NCBI GenBank assembly: GCA_023846275.1
Contig: JAIUJO010000534.1
Location: 129,001 to 193,000, forward strand
Direction: 5' to 3'
DNA from: Vanilla planifolia
Lineage: Eukaryota > Streptophyta > Magnoliopsida > Asparagales > Orchidaceae
DNA length: 64,000 bases
In this document: positions 48,431 to 61,450 of the stretch, in pieces
Layout: every line of letters starts with the position of its first letter
Position numbering within the stretch: the first letter of the stretch is position 1
The notes under the pieces: generated by a model
What the model saw: the letters and a program-made list of their open reading frames with translations, nothing else
What the model was told of the DNA's origin: nothing
Database searches by the model: none
Made by a program: the position numbers and the translations under genes

Positions 48431-49226
48431 GTTTTTATAGCTTTTCTTTTTTTAACTATTGACATTTCCATAATATTATAACGTAAAAAAGTTATTTGAA
48501 ATAATAGTTCATGTTTACCATTACTGTAATGAATTTTTTAGAAAAGCTTCATAAAATTATTATCAATTTTTATTATTATTAATATTGTACAAGATTAAAT
48601 TATCTTATTTTATAAATATTGTTAGTTTGATTGTTAAGATTTAATTTTTATTTAATTACTTTGCTAATGTTTTTTCTCATTATCTTAATGTCAATCATAT
48701 TCTATCACTTCTTTCTTCACGTTACTGTTAATCATTTTTTCTCTACATTCCCTATCTCTAATTATTTTTCTTCGCTTCTCTATATCTGCAATTCTTTTTT
48801 AATTTCTTATTTTTCTCTTTTTCACTTTTTTATTTTTTCTCTTTATCTCTTCTATTATTCTCTTTTTTCTTTTCTCCTTCACTAAATAATTTCCCATCTT
48901 TTTATATTATTATATTTCATTTTATTTTACTCTTATTAATCTATAACTTTTTATCTTTCTCCCAAAATTATTATTTCTTTCTCCACAATTCTTTTTTGTC
49001 CATCAAATAATAATATTTATGAAACTCTCACATTATGCTATTCAATATATAATATTAATGATAATTACATTTTTTGTTATTTAAATTTTTACTTATTTTT
49101 ATTTTTTATTTATAAGAATGCTAATAAATTGATATAAAATCTCATGTATTATTTTCAACATTTTTGGAAATAATAGTTTATGTAAATTTATTTTTTTATT
49201 TTACATAAATAACATATGTATATAAG

Positions 49227-49227
<1 letters not shown>

Positions 49228-49262
<35 letters not shown>
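49228..49262. repeat. (AT)n microsatellite, ~17 units
   Basis: An AT run between AAGATT and TTAGCATAT at the same place in the E unit as 13222, 39864 and 54522. Confidence 0.92.
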
Positions 49263-49264
<2 letters not shown>

Positions 49265-49348
49265 GCATATTTTTTTAAAAATGTAAATCTAGTTATTAAT
49301 TTAGATTATTTTAGAATTTATTTAACATCAGCAAGATAAAAATTACAT

Positions 49349-49401
49349 AAATGTGTACTATTGGGATGGCTTGCCTTGTAAGAAGTTCTCGAGTCACACA
49401 T
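49349..49401 (+). pseudogene. Half 5S head, type E (3' part only)
   Basis: ATTACATAAATGTGTACTAT jumps from pre-head spacer into TACTATTGGGATGGCTTGCC (49356-49375), then AAGTTCTCGAGTCACACATA. The first ~65 bases of the head are missing. Confidence 0.8.
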
Positions 49402-50498
49402 ATTTTTTATGACACTTTTTTCCCAATGAGTGATAATTAATTTTATTAACATGTTAATATAAAAAAATGTAAATTCTTAAAAAAGAAAATTTATAATTAA
49501 AAATTTTGTAATGATTATCTAATAGCAACATTATAACATTATTATAAATTTAATATATCAATAAATATGACATATTATATAATATAATTAAATAATAAAT
49601 TTAATTTTTTAATATTAACCAAAATAACTTAATTTAATTATAATAAAGTAGCTTTCATTTATGTTTATAATAGTAAAAATATTATTTGTATAATAATTTC
49701 AAATAAAACATTATTGTATTGTCAAAAATAAAAATAAAAACTTTTCCAACAATATTAAATAATATTTATATTTATTATCAATATTATTTCAAATAAACAT
49801 AAATTATTATAATAATGATATTATATATTAGTTAATTAATTTTTTAAGAAAATATAAAATAATATTAAATTTATTGTTGAAAATATTCTTTAAATATTCC
49901 TAATATTCTAATTTAAAGATAAATCTCAATATTTTAAATTTTTCAAAAAAATAAATATTATATATCATTAATTTTTTATATTTATTATATATTGTAAGTT
50001 TAATAAATAAAATTTTGCTTCTATTAAATTATTTTTTTTTATTGTCTCTTTATCTTAAAGCATAACATATTATTTCATTAACTTCTCTCTCTTATCATCA
50101 TTCTCTAATTTGTCCCTTTATTCCTTATTTTCTTACCTTTTTTCTCTAGTTCTCATCATTTAAAAAGATTTAATAAAACTCTTTTTAGCCATAGTCTATT
50201 ATAAAATATATTTTTTAAAATTTATATTTTGTTATTTATATTTATTATATAATTTAAATTTTTATTTAAAGAATGATATGATAATGCAAAAAATTCTTTT
50301 TTTATGTTAATATTATCAAAAATATTTATTATGTAATTATTTTTTTATTCTACATAAAAAAATATTTATATAATAATATTTTATGACTTTTATAAAAGTA
50401 AAAATTTATTTAAAAGTGCACGTGCTTGATATTTTAACAAACTTTAGAACGATTAATTATCTTAAAAAAATTGTTGCACTTCGATTCTTTGTCTTTTG

Positions 50499-50620
50499 CA
50501 TTAATGTCTAACCACATCAACAACATAATACTTGATATCATTAAAACTCAAAAATTAGGCATGCTTAGAAAAGCATAGTATTACGATGGTTCACCTCCTT
50601 TGAACTACCTTTGTTGCACA
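50499..50620 (+). pseudogene. 5S rRNA-derived head, type B
   Basis: CTAACCACATCAACAACATA (50508-50527), CTTGATATCATTAAAACTCA (50531-50550), AAAATTAGGCATGCTTAGAA (50551-50570), TATTACGATGGTTCACCTCC (50580-50599), TTTGTTGCACATTTTTTC. Box A is slightly worn (ATTAGGC). Confidence 0.87.
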
Positions 50621-51419
50621 TTTTTTCAGGATATTTTTTTTTTAATTATTGATAATTAAATTTTATAATATTCTACTTTAAAGGAAAAATAATTATAAAA
50701 GATAATTTATAATGAAAATTTTGGAGATTGGTATTTAAAAATAATATTAAAATTGAAAAGATAACGTATATTAGTTATAATAAATTAGAACTAATTAAGG
50801 TTTATAATGTTATATAAATGATTTGTGTCTAACATTTTCTAATAGAAATGTTATGTTGTAGAATATTAGAGATAAAAATAATATTTTATTAATTATCAAA
50901 AATTTTAAACATTTATAATATTCTAGTATAGTAATAAATCTCAAACATTTTTTGGATTCTATTTTTATTAAATATTATTTATAAAAAAGATAATATAGGT
51001 TTAATTATTTAGATTTAACTTTTAGTTAATTATTTTTTAACTTTTTTCTTTATCTCAACGTCTCTAATATTCTCTTACTATTTTCTCTCTCATTTTCATA
51101 TATTTTTTTGTCTCTTTCTCTACCTGTTGTCATTTTCTAATTTTTTATTTCACTCTTTTATATTTTTTTATTTATTTTTTATCTTTTCTATATTCTTTCT
51201 TTTCTTTTGATTTTTATTAAATCATCTATATCACTATATATTATTATGTTATTTTCTAGTTTTCTCTGATCAAACAATCAGTTTTACACTCTTATAGGAT
51301 AGTTATCTCTATCTTTATTATCTCTTTTTGAGGACATTAATTACAAAAATTTAAGAGAATATTGTGTTGCATAATATAATATATAAAATTTCTGATAAAC
51401 ATGTAGTTATAGAAATTTT

Positions 51420-53000
51420 TTTTTTTTTAAAAATACATTATGTTTTACAAAAGTCATGTAATTAAGAATGAAAAAATAATTAAAAATATACAAAATAGAT
51501 GTTTAGGTTGCTTGCCTTATAAAACAATCATATATCCACTCCAACAAAAAACAAGAGACACACAACACAATATAAGCCTTTTAGGAAAAGACGAGTAAGA
51601 TAAACCATTAGAACAAAGAGGAAAATGAGATAGACCACTATATTCTTATAATGAAATAAACAAGAATGTTTAATATAGCCATACACCAAAATAAAAATGG
51701 CAAAATTGAAAATATTCCGCAAACTAAAATCTAAATCAATACAATCAAAATGCTATGCTTGATGAAATCATTAAAGAAACATTAGTTTCTCAATTAAATG
51801 AATTAAAGAATAAAGAAAATAAATCTCTTGGCTAATTTTAAAAGAAAAGAATTTAAGTAGTTTGGTGAGTGATTGGCACGGCAATATGTAAAAATGACAT
51901 CGGAAACCAGCTACTAACCTTTTTTAATTATTTTTGAATTACATAAAAATGTTTTGATACTTTTCTACAAGATTGTTTTATTTACTTTCATTTTTAACGA
52001 CTAAAAGAAGTTACCAAACAAACCATTTAGTTGTCATATTTTTAAAATATAAATATTTTAATTAGGAAAAAAAAACTCACCCGCGGCTTTAAATAATGGC
52101 TAAAATAGCAATTGCACAGTAGCAGTTGGATCGGAACACTCCAGACTGTTCGAATGCAAAAACGGTGCGTAGGGATGGATTTGATCGAATCTGCGCTTTC
52201 ACAAATAGAAAATTGATCTGGTCCCTCAGACAAGAATCACGATCTGACAACAATAATTAACTGTCGAGCGGAAGAAATATTGATTGTGTGATCGCAATGT
52301 AACGCAATCAGACGATTGTGAAAATTAGCAGTTTAAATGATAAGCAACAGCGGTGAATGTTTGATTGCAAAAATGCGCCATCGGACGATGCACCTTAATG
52401 CTACATTTTTACAATTGACAGGTTGAAATAGTTAGTTTCATTGTTCCTACATTGGTCATTGGCTTTGGACATTTCAGGTTATTGATATTTGATTCAACCA
52501 GCAATCATGCCTTGCATTTTATAAGCTGTGGTTACAAGATTTTGAAGACTAGCAGTCTGATCTTTCAGGGGCCCAATTGCATTAATTGGCTTTGACTCAA
52601 ATATTCAAAACTTTTTGCGGATGAGCTTCAATGTTTTCAATTTTTAATTGCTGCGGAGCCGAGTATGCAAAGCTGTCTACGGGTTGACTTCAATTTTGTT
52701 TTAATTTTCTGGTTTACGATTCAGGCTTCATTTATTTTGTTATTTGAATTGCTAATTTGCGTTTCATTATGATGGCCAATGAATTTATGGCAGGCTATAT
52801 TTATTTATTCGTTGAGTTGTTGAGTCTTTTTTCTTTGCTATATCGAAAAATGAAATGTTTTCAAATAATTATGTGCCGAACCCATTTAGATGTAGTTACA
52901 ATTAATCATTTCGGTTCACTAGGGTTACCCATTTATTTTTGGTGGTTTAGTTTTTCTCAATTACTTTTGTCACCTATTTGTCTTCATTTTAGTATCTAAC
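51420..53000 (+). repeat. C-D module, copy 9 (near full length)
   Basis: ACGAGTAAGATAAACCATTA (51590-51609), the CACTATATTCTTATAATG / TAATATAGCCATACACC pair, block b, block c (GCAGTTGGATCGGAACACTC; GGTCCCTCAGACAAGAATCA, 52219-52238), block d (CCATCGGACGATGCACCTTA), block e with the ~62-base pair at about 52585-52700, CATTATGATGGCCAATGAAT (52765-52784) and ATCATTTCGGTTCACTAGGG (52905-52924). The + frame from 52757 stays open for 80 codons, like those at 5093 and 61091; no family is recognised. Confidence 0.78.
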
Positions 53001-53549
53001 ATATTTTTTATATCTTTTCCCACACTCATTTATCACGGTCTTGTTTATGTTTTAATTCTCCATATTTTTTATATTCTTTTTGGCCTATTTTCTTTTCTAT
53101 TCTACTATACTTTTTTTTCTCTCTTTTACTTATTTATTTATTCTCTCTATCTTTTCTATGTAATATCTTTTTTTCATCTTTATTAAATAATCTCTTATCT
53201 CTCTATTTTGCACTTATCAAGTCTTGATTTTCTCCCATTTATAGAATAATTATCCCTGACTTTTTATGACATTTTCAACCCAATATTTAATAATATGTAA
53301 AAAATCTCTCGTCTTGTATAGTTTAGTATTACTAATGTTTATATGTTTGAAAATAATAGCTTATGAAAATTTTTTATTAAATATTTTAAAAGTAAAATAA
53401 TAATATTATAACATACTATGACACATATAATAAGCAAAAATTTTAATTAAAATTGCAATGCTTGAAAATTTAACAAATATTAGAAATTGTTTATTAATAA
53501 CACTAAAATAATAACATAATTATTTATTTTTTTCTTTTATAAATTTGTT

Positions 53550-53592
53550 CAACCACACTAACATTTTATAATTGGATCTCGTTGAAATTTTA
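53550..53592 (+). pseudogene. Stub of a type D 5S head (5' part only)
   Basis: CAACCACACTAACATTTTAT (53550-53569), AATTGGATCTCGTTGAAATT, then a jump to post-D flank (TTTCATGATTATAGTTATTA). Box A onward is deleted. Confidence 0.8.
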
Positions 53593-54521
53593 TTTCATGA
53601 TTATAGTTATTATAATGAATTTTAAGAATAACTTCATAAAATTATTATCAATTTTATATAATTATTAATGTGGCACATCATATAATATAATAAAATAAAA
53701 ACTTTAATTTAGTTAAATTTTTAGCAAATTAACTTATAAAAATTATAATAAATTTTAATTAATTTATATTTATAAAACAATATAAATGTTGTGTAGAGAA
53801 AATTAGAGATAAAAAATAAGATAAAATTAATAATCAAAGTAGATTTTGAATATTTGTAATATTCTATAATAATAAACAAAAATTAATTTTTAATATTTTT
53901 ATTATTATTAATATATTATATAAGATTAAATTATTACATTAAAAATATTATAAGTTTTATTATTAAGAGTTAACTTTTATTTGATTATTTTAATTATGTT
54001 TTTTATCTTTATCTTAATGTCAATCATATTATCACTTTTTTCTGTACTCTATTGTTAATCTTTATTTTCTCTTTAATCCCTATCTCTTAATAATTTTCTT
54101 CACTTCTCTCACCCCTCTATCGTTTTTTAATTTCTTATTTCTCTGTTTTTCACTTTTTTATTTTTTCTCTTTATCTCTTTTATGTTCTTTCTTTCTTTTC
54201 TCCTACACTGAATTATCTCTCATCTTTTTGTATTCTTTCACTTTATTTTACTTTTATCAATCGGTAACTTTCTCTCTCACATAATTGTTATTTCTTTTGC
54301 CACTATCTTTTTTGTCCATAAATTAATAATATTTATGAAACCTTCTCATATTATGTTCTTCAATATGTAATATTAGTGATAATTTTTTTAATTTTTATTT
54401 TTATTATCTATAAGAATTACAATTTTTTTAAAGAAAATCTCATGCACTAATGTCAACATTTTTAAAAATAATACTTTATCTAATTATTTTTTATTTTTAT
54501 GTAAATAACCTATTGATATTA

Positions 54522-54539
54522 GAATATATATATATATAT
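54522..54539. repeat. (AT)n microsatellite
   Basis: About nine AT units ahead of GAATGTATGATAAGC at the E-unit site. Confidence 0.8.
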
Positions 54540-54659
54540 GAATGTATGATAAGCATAATTTTTTAAAAAAGTAAATATAATTAATACTTTAGATTACTTC
54601 AAAATAATTTTATTTCATCAAGACAATAATTACACAACTATAATAGTTTATCTTTTGAA

Positions 54660-54770
54660 TGAATGTATGGGCTCACCAACATTATAACATCGGATCTCAA
54701 TAAAATTTGAATGTTAGACATTCTTAGGCAAGAGTACTATTCGGATGGGTTGCCTCATTAAAAGTGAATA
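54660..54770 (+). pseudogene. 5S rRNA-derived head, type E, 3' end clipped
   Basis: GGGCTCACCAACATTATAAC (54669-54688), ATCGGATCTCAATAAAATTT (54689-54708), GAATGTTAGACATTCTTAGG (54709-54728), CAAGAGTACTATTCGGATGG (54729-54748), GTTGCCTCATTAAAAGTG. The final GTTGCACA and T run are missing; the text passes directly to AATAATGATAATTG. Confidence 0.84.
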
Positions 54771-55909
54771 ATGATAATTGATTTTAATAACATGTGAATA
54801 CACAAAAAAATAAATTCTTAAAAGAGAAAATTTATAATTACAAATTTTCCACTTAGTATTATATAATAACGTTATAACATTATCATCAATTAAATATAAT
54901 AATAAATATGAAATATTATATAATATAATAGAATAATAAATTTAAGATTTTTTAATATGGAGTAAAATAACTTATTTCAATTACAATAAATAAGCTGTAA
55001 TTTAATTTTATAATATTAAACATATGGTGTGTATAATATTTTCAAATAAAATAATATTAAGTAACCATAGTTAATATTAAATAGTATTTATATTTATTTC
55101 ATATATAATGTCAAATAAAGAAAATATAATATAATATTTATATTTTATATTATTTAATTAATTTTTTTAAGAATGAATTAAATATATTAGTCAAAAATAT
55201 TCTTTAAATATTTCTAATATTCTTATATAAAGTTAAATCTCAAAAGTTTTTATATTTCAAAATTATTGAATGTGATATATGATTAAGTTTTAACATTTAA
55301 TAAATATTATAAGTTTAATTATTAAAATTAAACTTTTATGAAATTATTTTTTCATTATTTTCTCTTTATCTTAATGTGTAACATATTCTCTCATTTACTT
55401 CTCTCTTTTATTATCATTCTCTAATTTGTCTCCTTATTATTTGTTTTCCCATATTCTTCATGGCTTCTTTCTCTCCCTCTTTTATTCTTTTTTACTTTCT
55501 CATTTCTCTCTCTTTGATTTTTCTATTTATTCTTCCGATCTCTTTTACGTTCTCTAATTTCTTTTTTCTATAAAAAATCATCTTTCATCTCTCTCAATTC
55601 CTATGTTTCTCTTTATCTTATACTGATCAATCTATGATTTTTTTCTTTCTTTTAAAATAGTTATCTCTATTTGTGTTATGTCTTACTTTTGCTCATATTA
55701 TTTTATATAACTAGATTTTTATTTATAAGAACGATAACATCAAAAACTGTAAAAAATCATACGTATTAATATTTATGTTATTAAAAAAAATTATTTATGT
55801 AATATTTTATGTATTTTATATAAAGACAATATTATTATTTGAAAATATTATAATTAATTATTTTCAAGACAATAATCACACAACTATGACTTTTTTGTCA
55901 TTTTTCTTC

Positions 55910-56025
55910 ATATATGACCACACCTGTATTATAGCACCAGATCACAATAACACTGCAGTGTAAAGTTTGCTTGGTTGAGAAAACTTTTTAGATAGGTGCC
56001 CACTTGAAGGTATTGTTAAACATAT
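55910..56025 (+). pseudogene. 5S rRNA-derived head, type A
   Basis: TATATGACCACACCTGTATT (55911-55930), ATAGCACCAGATCACAATAA (55931-55950), GCAGTGTAAAGTTTGCTTGG (55955-55974), AGATAGGTGCCCACTTGAAG (55990-56009). TATAGCACCAGATCACA is close to 5S GCACCGGATCCCA. Confidence 0.83.
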
Positions 56026-57349
56026 TTGTTCATAGCATTATTTTTTCAAATGAATGATATTTTTTTATAACATGTTAATTTTAAAAATTTAAATAATTTT
56101 ATATTATTGTTTATAAATTTTCTATTTGCTTTTAATTTTTAGTAAAACTTTAGTAATATTTTTGTCAATTTCACGTAATAATAAATTTGACAAAAAATAT
56201 GCTATAATAAAAAATAAATTTTAATATAGTTTAATATTGAGAAGAACTCTTATTAAAAACGTAATAAATAAGAATTAATTTATATTTACAATAATACATA
56301 TATGGTATATGCAAAAAATTTTAAATATAGTAATATTAAATTATTAAATATTGTAAATCTAAAATAAAATAAGTAGTGTTAAATATTATTTCTTTTTAAT
56401 ACTTATATTACATCAAATAAAGTTAATATATTATAATAATCATAATATTTTTTATTTAATTAATTTTTCAATTTTTAATTGTGAAAAAAATAATATTACT
56501 TAAACAGTAAAAATATTTTTTACTGTTGTTTGCAATATCTCAAAAAATTAGTTAATCTAAAATATTTTATTATATTATTTTATTATTAAATGTTATATAT
56601 GATTAACTTTTGACATTCAATAAATTTTATATGTTTAATTATTAGGGTTTTACTTTTATTTAATTTTTTCTACCAATTTTTTCTCTTCATCTCAATTTCT
56701 TTCAAATTCTCTAACTTTCTTCTCTATTTTTTTATCACTCTTTTTTGTCTTTTTATTCTTTATCCTTTTATGTTTTTGGACCCTCACTCTTTATTATACA
56801 TCTCTTTTTCTCATTCCTTTAATTTTTTTATTTATTATCTTTATCTTTTTTATGTTACTTTTTTTTCATATTTTCTTTGCTAAATTACCTATCATCTCCC
56901 TCTGTTATTATTTTTTATCTATTTTTACCTTACTAAACTCTAATTTTTCTCTCTTATATAAATAGTTATCTCCATCTCTATTAACTCATTTTGAACTCAT
57001 TACTTAATAATATTTTTAAAGCTCTTTTTTGACATATTTTAGTATAAAATATTTTTTATAAATTTATATTTTTTTATTTATATTTGTTATATAATTCAAA
57101 TTTTTATTTGAAGAATAATATGCTAATGAAATAAATTCAAATGTATTAATGTTAATATTATCAAAAAATATTTATTATGTAATGATCTATTTATTTTATA
57201 TAAACAAAATATTGTTATCATAGTATTCTATGACTTATATTAAAGCATAAAGTTTATTTAAAAGTGTATATGCCTGATAATTTAGGAAATTTTAGAAACG
57301 GTTCATTACCTTCAAAAAAATCGTGGCACCTCAATTTTTTTTTGTTTTG

Positions 57350-57472
57350 CATGAATTTCTAACCACATCAGCATCATAATACTCGATATCATTACATCTC
57401 AAAAGTTAAGCATTCTTAGAAAAGCATAGTGTTACGATGGTTGACCTCCTTTGAAGTCCCTTTGTTGCACAT
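57350..57472 (+). pseudogene. 5S rRNA-derived head, type B
   Basis: ACCACATCAGCATCATAATA (57362-57381), CTCGATATCATTACATCTCA (57381-57400), AAAGTTAAGCATTCTTAGAA (57401-57420), GTTACGATGGTTGACCTCCT (57431-57450), TGAAGTCCCTTTGTTGCACA (57452-57471). The run GATGGTTGACCTCCTTTGAAGTCC follows 5S closely. Confidence 0.89.
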
Positions 57473-57917
57473 TTTTCCATGGCATTCTGTTTTGTAATTA
57501 ATGACAATAAATTTTTATAATATATGATAAATTATAATGAAAATTTTCTTAATTCATTTTTTAAAATAACTTTATTCTTTTTAACGTTCACCTTTCTCCC
57601 TCTCTTTTATTTTTCTATTTATTCTTTGTCTCTTTTACATTATCATATTTATCTTTCCATTTAAAATAGTTATATCTATTTGTGTTATCTCTTTCTATTA
57701 TTTATATTTTTTTATATAATTAGATTTATTATTTATAAGAATGATAACATAACAAAAAAAAAATCATATGCAATAATATCTATGTTATAAAAAATAATAG
57801 TTTACGTAATATTTTATGTATTTTATACAAATAAATATTATTATTTCAATATATTATAATTTATCATTTCAAAAACAATGATCACACAACTACGAATATT
57901 TGTCATTTTTATTCATA

Positions 57918-58030
57918 TACAACTGCACCAGTATTATCGTAGTGGATCACATTAGTATAGTAACATTAAGTTTGCTCAGTTAAGAAAAAATTTTAGATAA
58001 GTATCCACTTAAAAGTGTTGTTACAAAATT
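57918..58030 (+). pseudogene. 5S rRNA-derived head, type A' (A subtype)
   Basis: ACAACTGCACCAGTATTATC (57919-57938), GTAGTGGATCACATTAGTAT (57939-57958), AACATTAAGTTTGCTCAGTT (57962-57981), AGATAAGTATCCACTTAAAA (57995-58014), GTGTTGTTACAAAATTTTTT. Sister of 29651-29755. Confidence 0.8.
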
Positions 58031-59350
58031 TTTTTTATAGCATTATTTTTTCTAATTATTGATAATTTATTTTCATAACATGTTAATTTTAAAAATTTAA
58101 ATGATTATATATCATAGTTTATAAATTCTAATTTTGTATTTAATTTTTAATAATAACTTTGTAATATTTTTTCCAATTTCATTAAAAAATAAATATGTCA
58201 TAAAATATGTTATAATAAAATATAAATTTTAAGATAGTGTAATATTAAGAAAAATGCTTATTATAAACATGATAAATAAGAATTAATTTATTTTTACAAT
58301 AATTTATATATATATATTAGGTACAAAACTTTTAAATATAGCAATAATAAATTATTAAGTATTGGAAATCTAAAATAAAATATTTACTTTTAAATTTTAT
58401 TTATTTTTAATATATATATTACATCAAACAAAAGTAATATATTACAATAATCATGATATTGGTTATTTAATAAATTTTTCATTTTCAGATGTGAAACAAA
58501 TAATATTAAATTAATAATAAATTTTTTTAAAAAAATGCTTGTAGTATTTCGAAATAATAATTAATCTAAAAATAGATTTTAGATTTTTTATTATTGAATG
58601 TTATATATGTTTAACTTTTAATATTTAATAAATTTTATAAATTTAATTATTAATGTTTTACTTTTATTTATTTTTATATAAATTTTTCTCTTTATCTCAT
58701 AATCTCTCAAACTCTCTCACTTTCTTCTCTCTCTTTTTAGCATTCTTTTTTTGTTTCTTCATTTTTTATCTCTTTTTGTTCTTGGAATCTCTCTCTTCAC
58801 TATACATCTCCTTTTTCTTGTTCCCATTTTTTTACTTTTTTATTTATTATCTTTATCTACTTTATGTTGCTTCTTTCTTTTCTTCTTCGTTAAAACATCT
58901 CTCATCTCTCTATATTATTATTTCCTATTTATTTTTATCTTATTAATCTGTGACTTTCTCTATGATAAAAATAGTTATCTCCATCTATAATATCTAATTT
59001 TGATCTTATTATTTAAAAATATTTAATGTGGCTCTTTTTTGACACAGTCTACTATAAAATATTTTTTAGAAATTTTATTTTGTTATTTATATTTATTATA
59101 TAATTTAAATTTTTATTTCAGGAATGAAATGATATCTAAATAAACTCAATTTATTAATCTTAATATTATCAAAATATTTATTACATAATTATCTATTTAT
59201 TTCATATAAAAAATATTAACGTCATAATATTTTATGATTTATATAAAACCTTAAAGTTTATTTAAAAGTATATATGCTTGATAATTTAGGTAATTTTAGA
59301 AGGTGTGCATTACCTTAAAAAATTGAAACACTTTGATTCTTTGTCTTTTG

Positions 59351-59470
59351 CGTGAATATCTAACATCAGCATTATAACACTCATATCATTAGGACTCATA
59401 GTTTAGCATGCCTAGAAAAGCATATTATTATGATGGTTGACATCTTTTGAACTCTTTTTGTTGCCCATTT
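59351..59470 (+). pseudogene. 5S rRNA-derived head, type B
   Basis: TCTAACATCAGCATTATAAC (59359-59378), ACTCATATCATTAGGACTCA (59379-59398), TAGTTTAGCATGCCTAGAAA (59399-59418), TATTATGATGGTTGACATCT (59425-59444), TTGTTGCCCATT. Lacks CCAC of the 5' ACCACA. Confidence 0.85.
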
Positions 59471-60270
59471 TATTCTAGTATTCCTTGTTCTAATTATTGA
59501 TAATTAATTTTAAAAATATTCTAATTTTAGGAAAAAAATTACTATAAAAGATAACTTATAATGAAAATTTTTACAATTAGTTTTAAAAAATAACCTTAAA
59601 ATATTTTTTTTCATTTAATATAATAATGAATATGACACATTATATGACATAATAAAATATTAACTTTAATTTATTTAATATTTAGAAAAATAACTTATAT
59701 TTGTTATTATAAATTAGAATTACTTTATTTTTATTTTGTTATATAGATGATGTGTGTCTAACATTTTAACATAGAAATATTATGTTATAGAATATTAGAG
59801 ATAAAAAATATTTTATTAATTCTAAGAAAAATTAAACATTTGCAATATTATAATATAATAATAAATCTCAAATATATTTTTATTAATTTTATTATTAAAT
59901 ATTATATATATTAACATATTTTAAGTTTAGTTATTTAGATTTAACTTTTATTTAATTATTTTTCTAAATTCATTTTTTATCTCAATATCTTTAATATTCT
60001 CTTACTTTTTTCTCTTTCTTTTTATTATTCTCTTTTTTACCTATCTCTATATATTTTTTGGTATCTTTCTCTCTACTTTCATTTTTTACTACTTTTTATT
60101 GATTTCTTTATCTCTTCTATATCGTGTCTTTTCTTTTACACTTTATTAAATCATCTCTATCTTCAAATATTATTTTTTTTTTCTAGTTTACACTTATAAA
60201 ACTATGACTTTTACTATCTTATAGGATAGTTATCTCTATCTTTATTATCTCATTTTGAGCTCATTAATTA

Positions 60271-61410
60271 TGAATAAAGAAAATTACTCACTTGGCTAAT
60301 TTGAAAAGAAAATAATTTAACGAGTTTGTTGAGTGATTGGCATAGTAGCATATAAAAAAGAATACAGAAACGAGCTACTAACGTTTTTGATATTTTTTAT
60401 TTGGATTACATAAAAATGTTTTCATTTTTTCTATAAGAATTTGTTATTTATTTTCGTTTTTAACAGCTAAAAGTAGTTGCTAAACACCCAATTTTGTTGT
60501 GATATTTTTAGACGCTTTATAAATATTCTAATTGCGAAATAACGGCTAAAACAACCATTGCATAGTAGCCATTCGATCAGAACCCTTTGGGACCGTTCAT
60601 TTGCAAAAATCGTGCGATCGGACGGATTAAATCGAATCTTGCATTTGAAAATATGAAATTGATCTTGTCCGTTAGATAAGAATCGCGATCTGACGGAAAT
60701 ATTTAACTGTCGAGATGAAGAAATACCGATTGTGGGATCGCAACGTAACACAATTACAAGATTCAGAAAATTAGACGTTTAAATGACAAGCAACAACGGT
60801 GAATAGTCCACGTGTTCAAATAGTTAAGTTATATTGTTCTAGATCTCACATTTGTTTTGTACATTCCTGCTTATAGCAATGTTTTTTCAACAGCAACTAA
60901 GGTGCCATGAACTTTATTAGTAGTGCATACCAGATTGTCTAGTCAGTTAATCTTTAAGTGGCCCGACTACAGTAATTTTTTTTGACATCTAGTTATCGAA
61001 ACATTTTACGGGCAGGCTTCATTGTTTTCCTTTTTTGTATTGCTGCAAACTCGAATATACGATGCTGTCTGTAGGTAGACTTCAATTTTTTTGAATTTTC
61101 TGATTTGTGGCTCAGGCTTCATTTATTTTGTTCTTTCAATAGCTTATTTGCATTTCACTGGGATGGCCCATGAATTTTTGGTAGTCTGCATTTATTTATT
61201 TGTTGAGTTACTGAGTCATTTTTGTTTGATCGATCGAAAAATGGAATGTTTTGAATTAATTATATGTCAAGCCTATTCAGATGTAGTCGCCATTAATCGT
61301 TTTGCTTCAGTAGGGTGACCTTTTTATTTTTGATGGCTAAGTTTTTTTTTAAATATTTCTATCACATATTTGTCTTCATCTTAATATTTTTATATCTTTT
61401 CTCTCACTGA
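60271..61410 (+). repeat. C-D module, copy 11 (blocks b-e)
   Basis: Enters block b directly from post-B spacer (CATTAATTATGAATAAAGAA, 60262-60281). Block c has CGTGCGATCGGACGGATTAA (60611-60630) and CCGTTAGATAAGAATCGCGA (60669-60688), the best kept CpG stretch in the window. Block d is mostly deleted near 60797. Block e keeps CACTGGGATGGCCCATGAAT (61156-61175), TTGATCGATCGAAAAATGGA and TCAGATGTAGTCGCCATTAA. The frame from 61091 is open for 75 codons. Confidence 0.77.
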
Positions 61411-61420
61411 TTTATGATGC

Positions 61421-61450
61421 TAATGTGGTAAGACATTCGTGCAAAAGACA
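61421..61450 (-). pseudogene. Stub of an inverted type B 5S head (5' part)
   Basis: Read on the - strand: CACGAATGTCTTACCACATTAGCATCAT-like text (61450 down to about 61421), preceded on that strand by the usual B lead-in AATCGCAACACTTCGATTCT (61472-61453). The rest of the head is lost at the inversion breakpoint. Confidence 0.75.

Larger units (their letters stand above)
46146..49490 (+). repeat. Higher-order repeat 8 (C stub-module-D-E stub)
   Basis: Begins with the last bases of a C head (about 46150), then module 46430-47790, D at 48314 and a truncated E at 49349. A and B are absent. Pyrimidine tracts at 47790-47960 (short) and 48650-49010. The rest is AT-rich spacer. Confidence 0.78.
49491..54835 (+). 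repeat. Higher-order repeat 9 (A head lost, B, C lost, module, D stub, E)
   Basis: The A head is removed by a join near 50145 between the pre-A and A-B pyrimidine tracts. B at 50499. The C head is removed by a join near 51405. Module 51420-53000, a D 5' stub at 53550, E at 54660. Pyrimidine tracts at 50030-50160 (fused), 51040-51330, 52990-53280 and 53990-54310. Confidence 0.78.
54836..57565 (+). repeat. Higher-order repeat 10 (A-B only)
   Basis: A at 55910, B at 57350, then a join near 57565 (AATAACTTTATTCTTTTTAA) from post-B spacer into a pre-A pyrimidine tract. Pyrimidine tracts at 55340-55690 and 56640-57010. C, module, D and E are absent. Spacers are AT-rich. Confidence 0.8.
57566..61424 (+). 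repeat. Higher-order repeat 11 (A'-B-module, C and D lost)
   Basis: A pyrimidine-tract remnant 57566-57720, A' at 57918, B at 59351, a join near 60270 that skips C, and module 60271-61410. Pyrimidine tracts at 58660-59010 and 59970-60260. It ends at the inversion breakpoint at about 61425. Confidence 0.8.

Noticed and set aside
60467..60751. Minus-strand frames across module block c (also 17905-18165, 52042-52233) that look alike
   Set aside because: The likeness follows from the repeat being the same DNA. The aligned copies change frame relative to each other through indels and no family is recognised. Open frames also exist on the + strand of the module.
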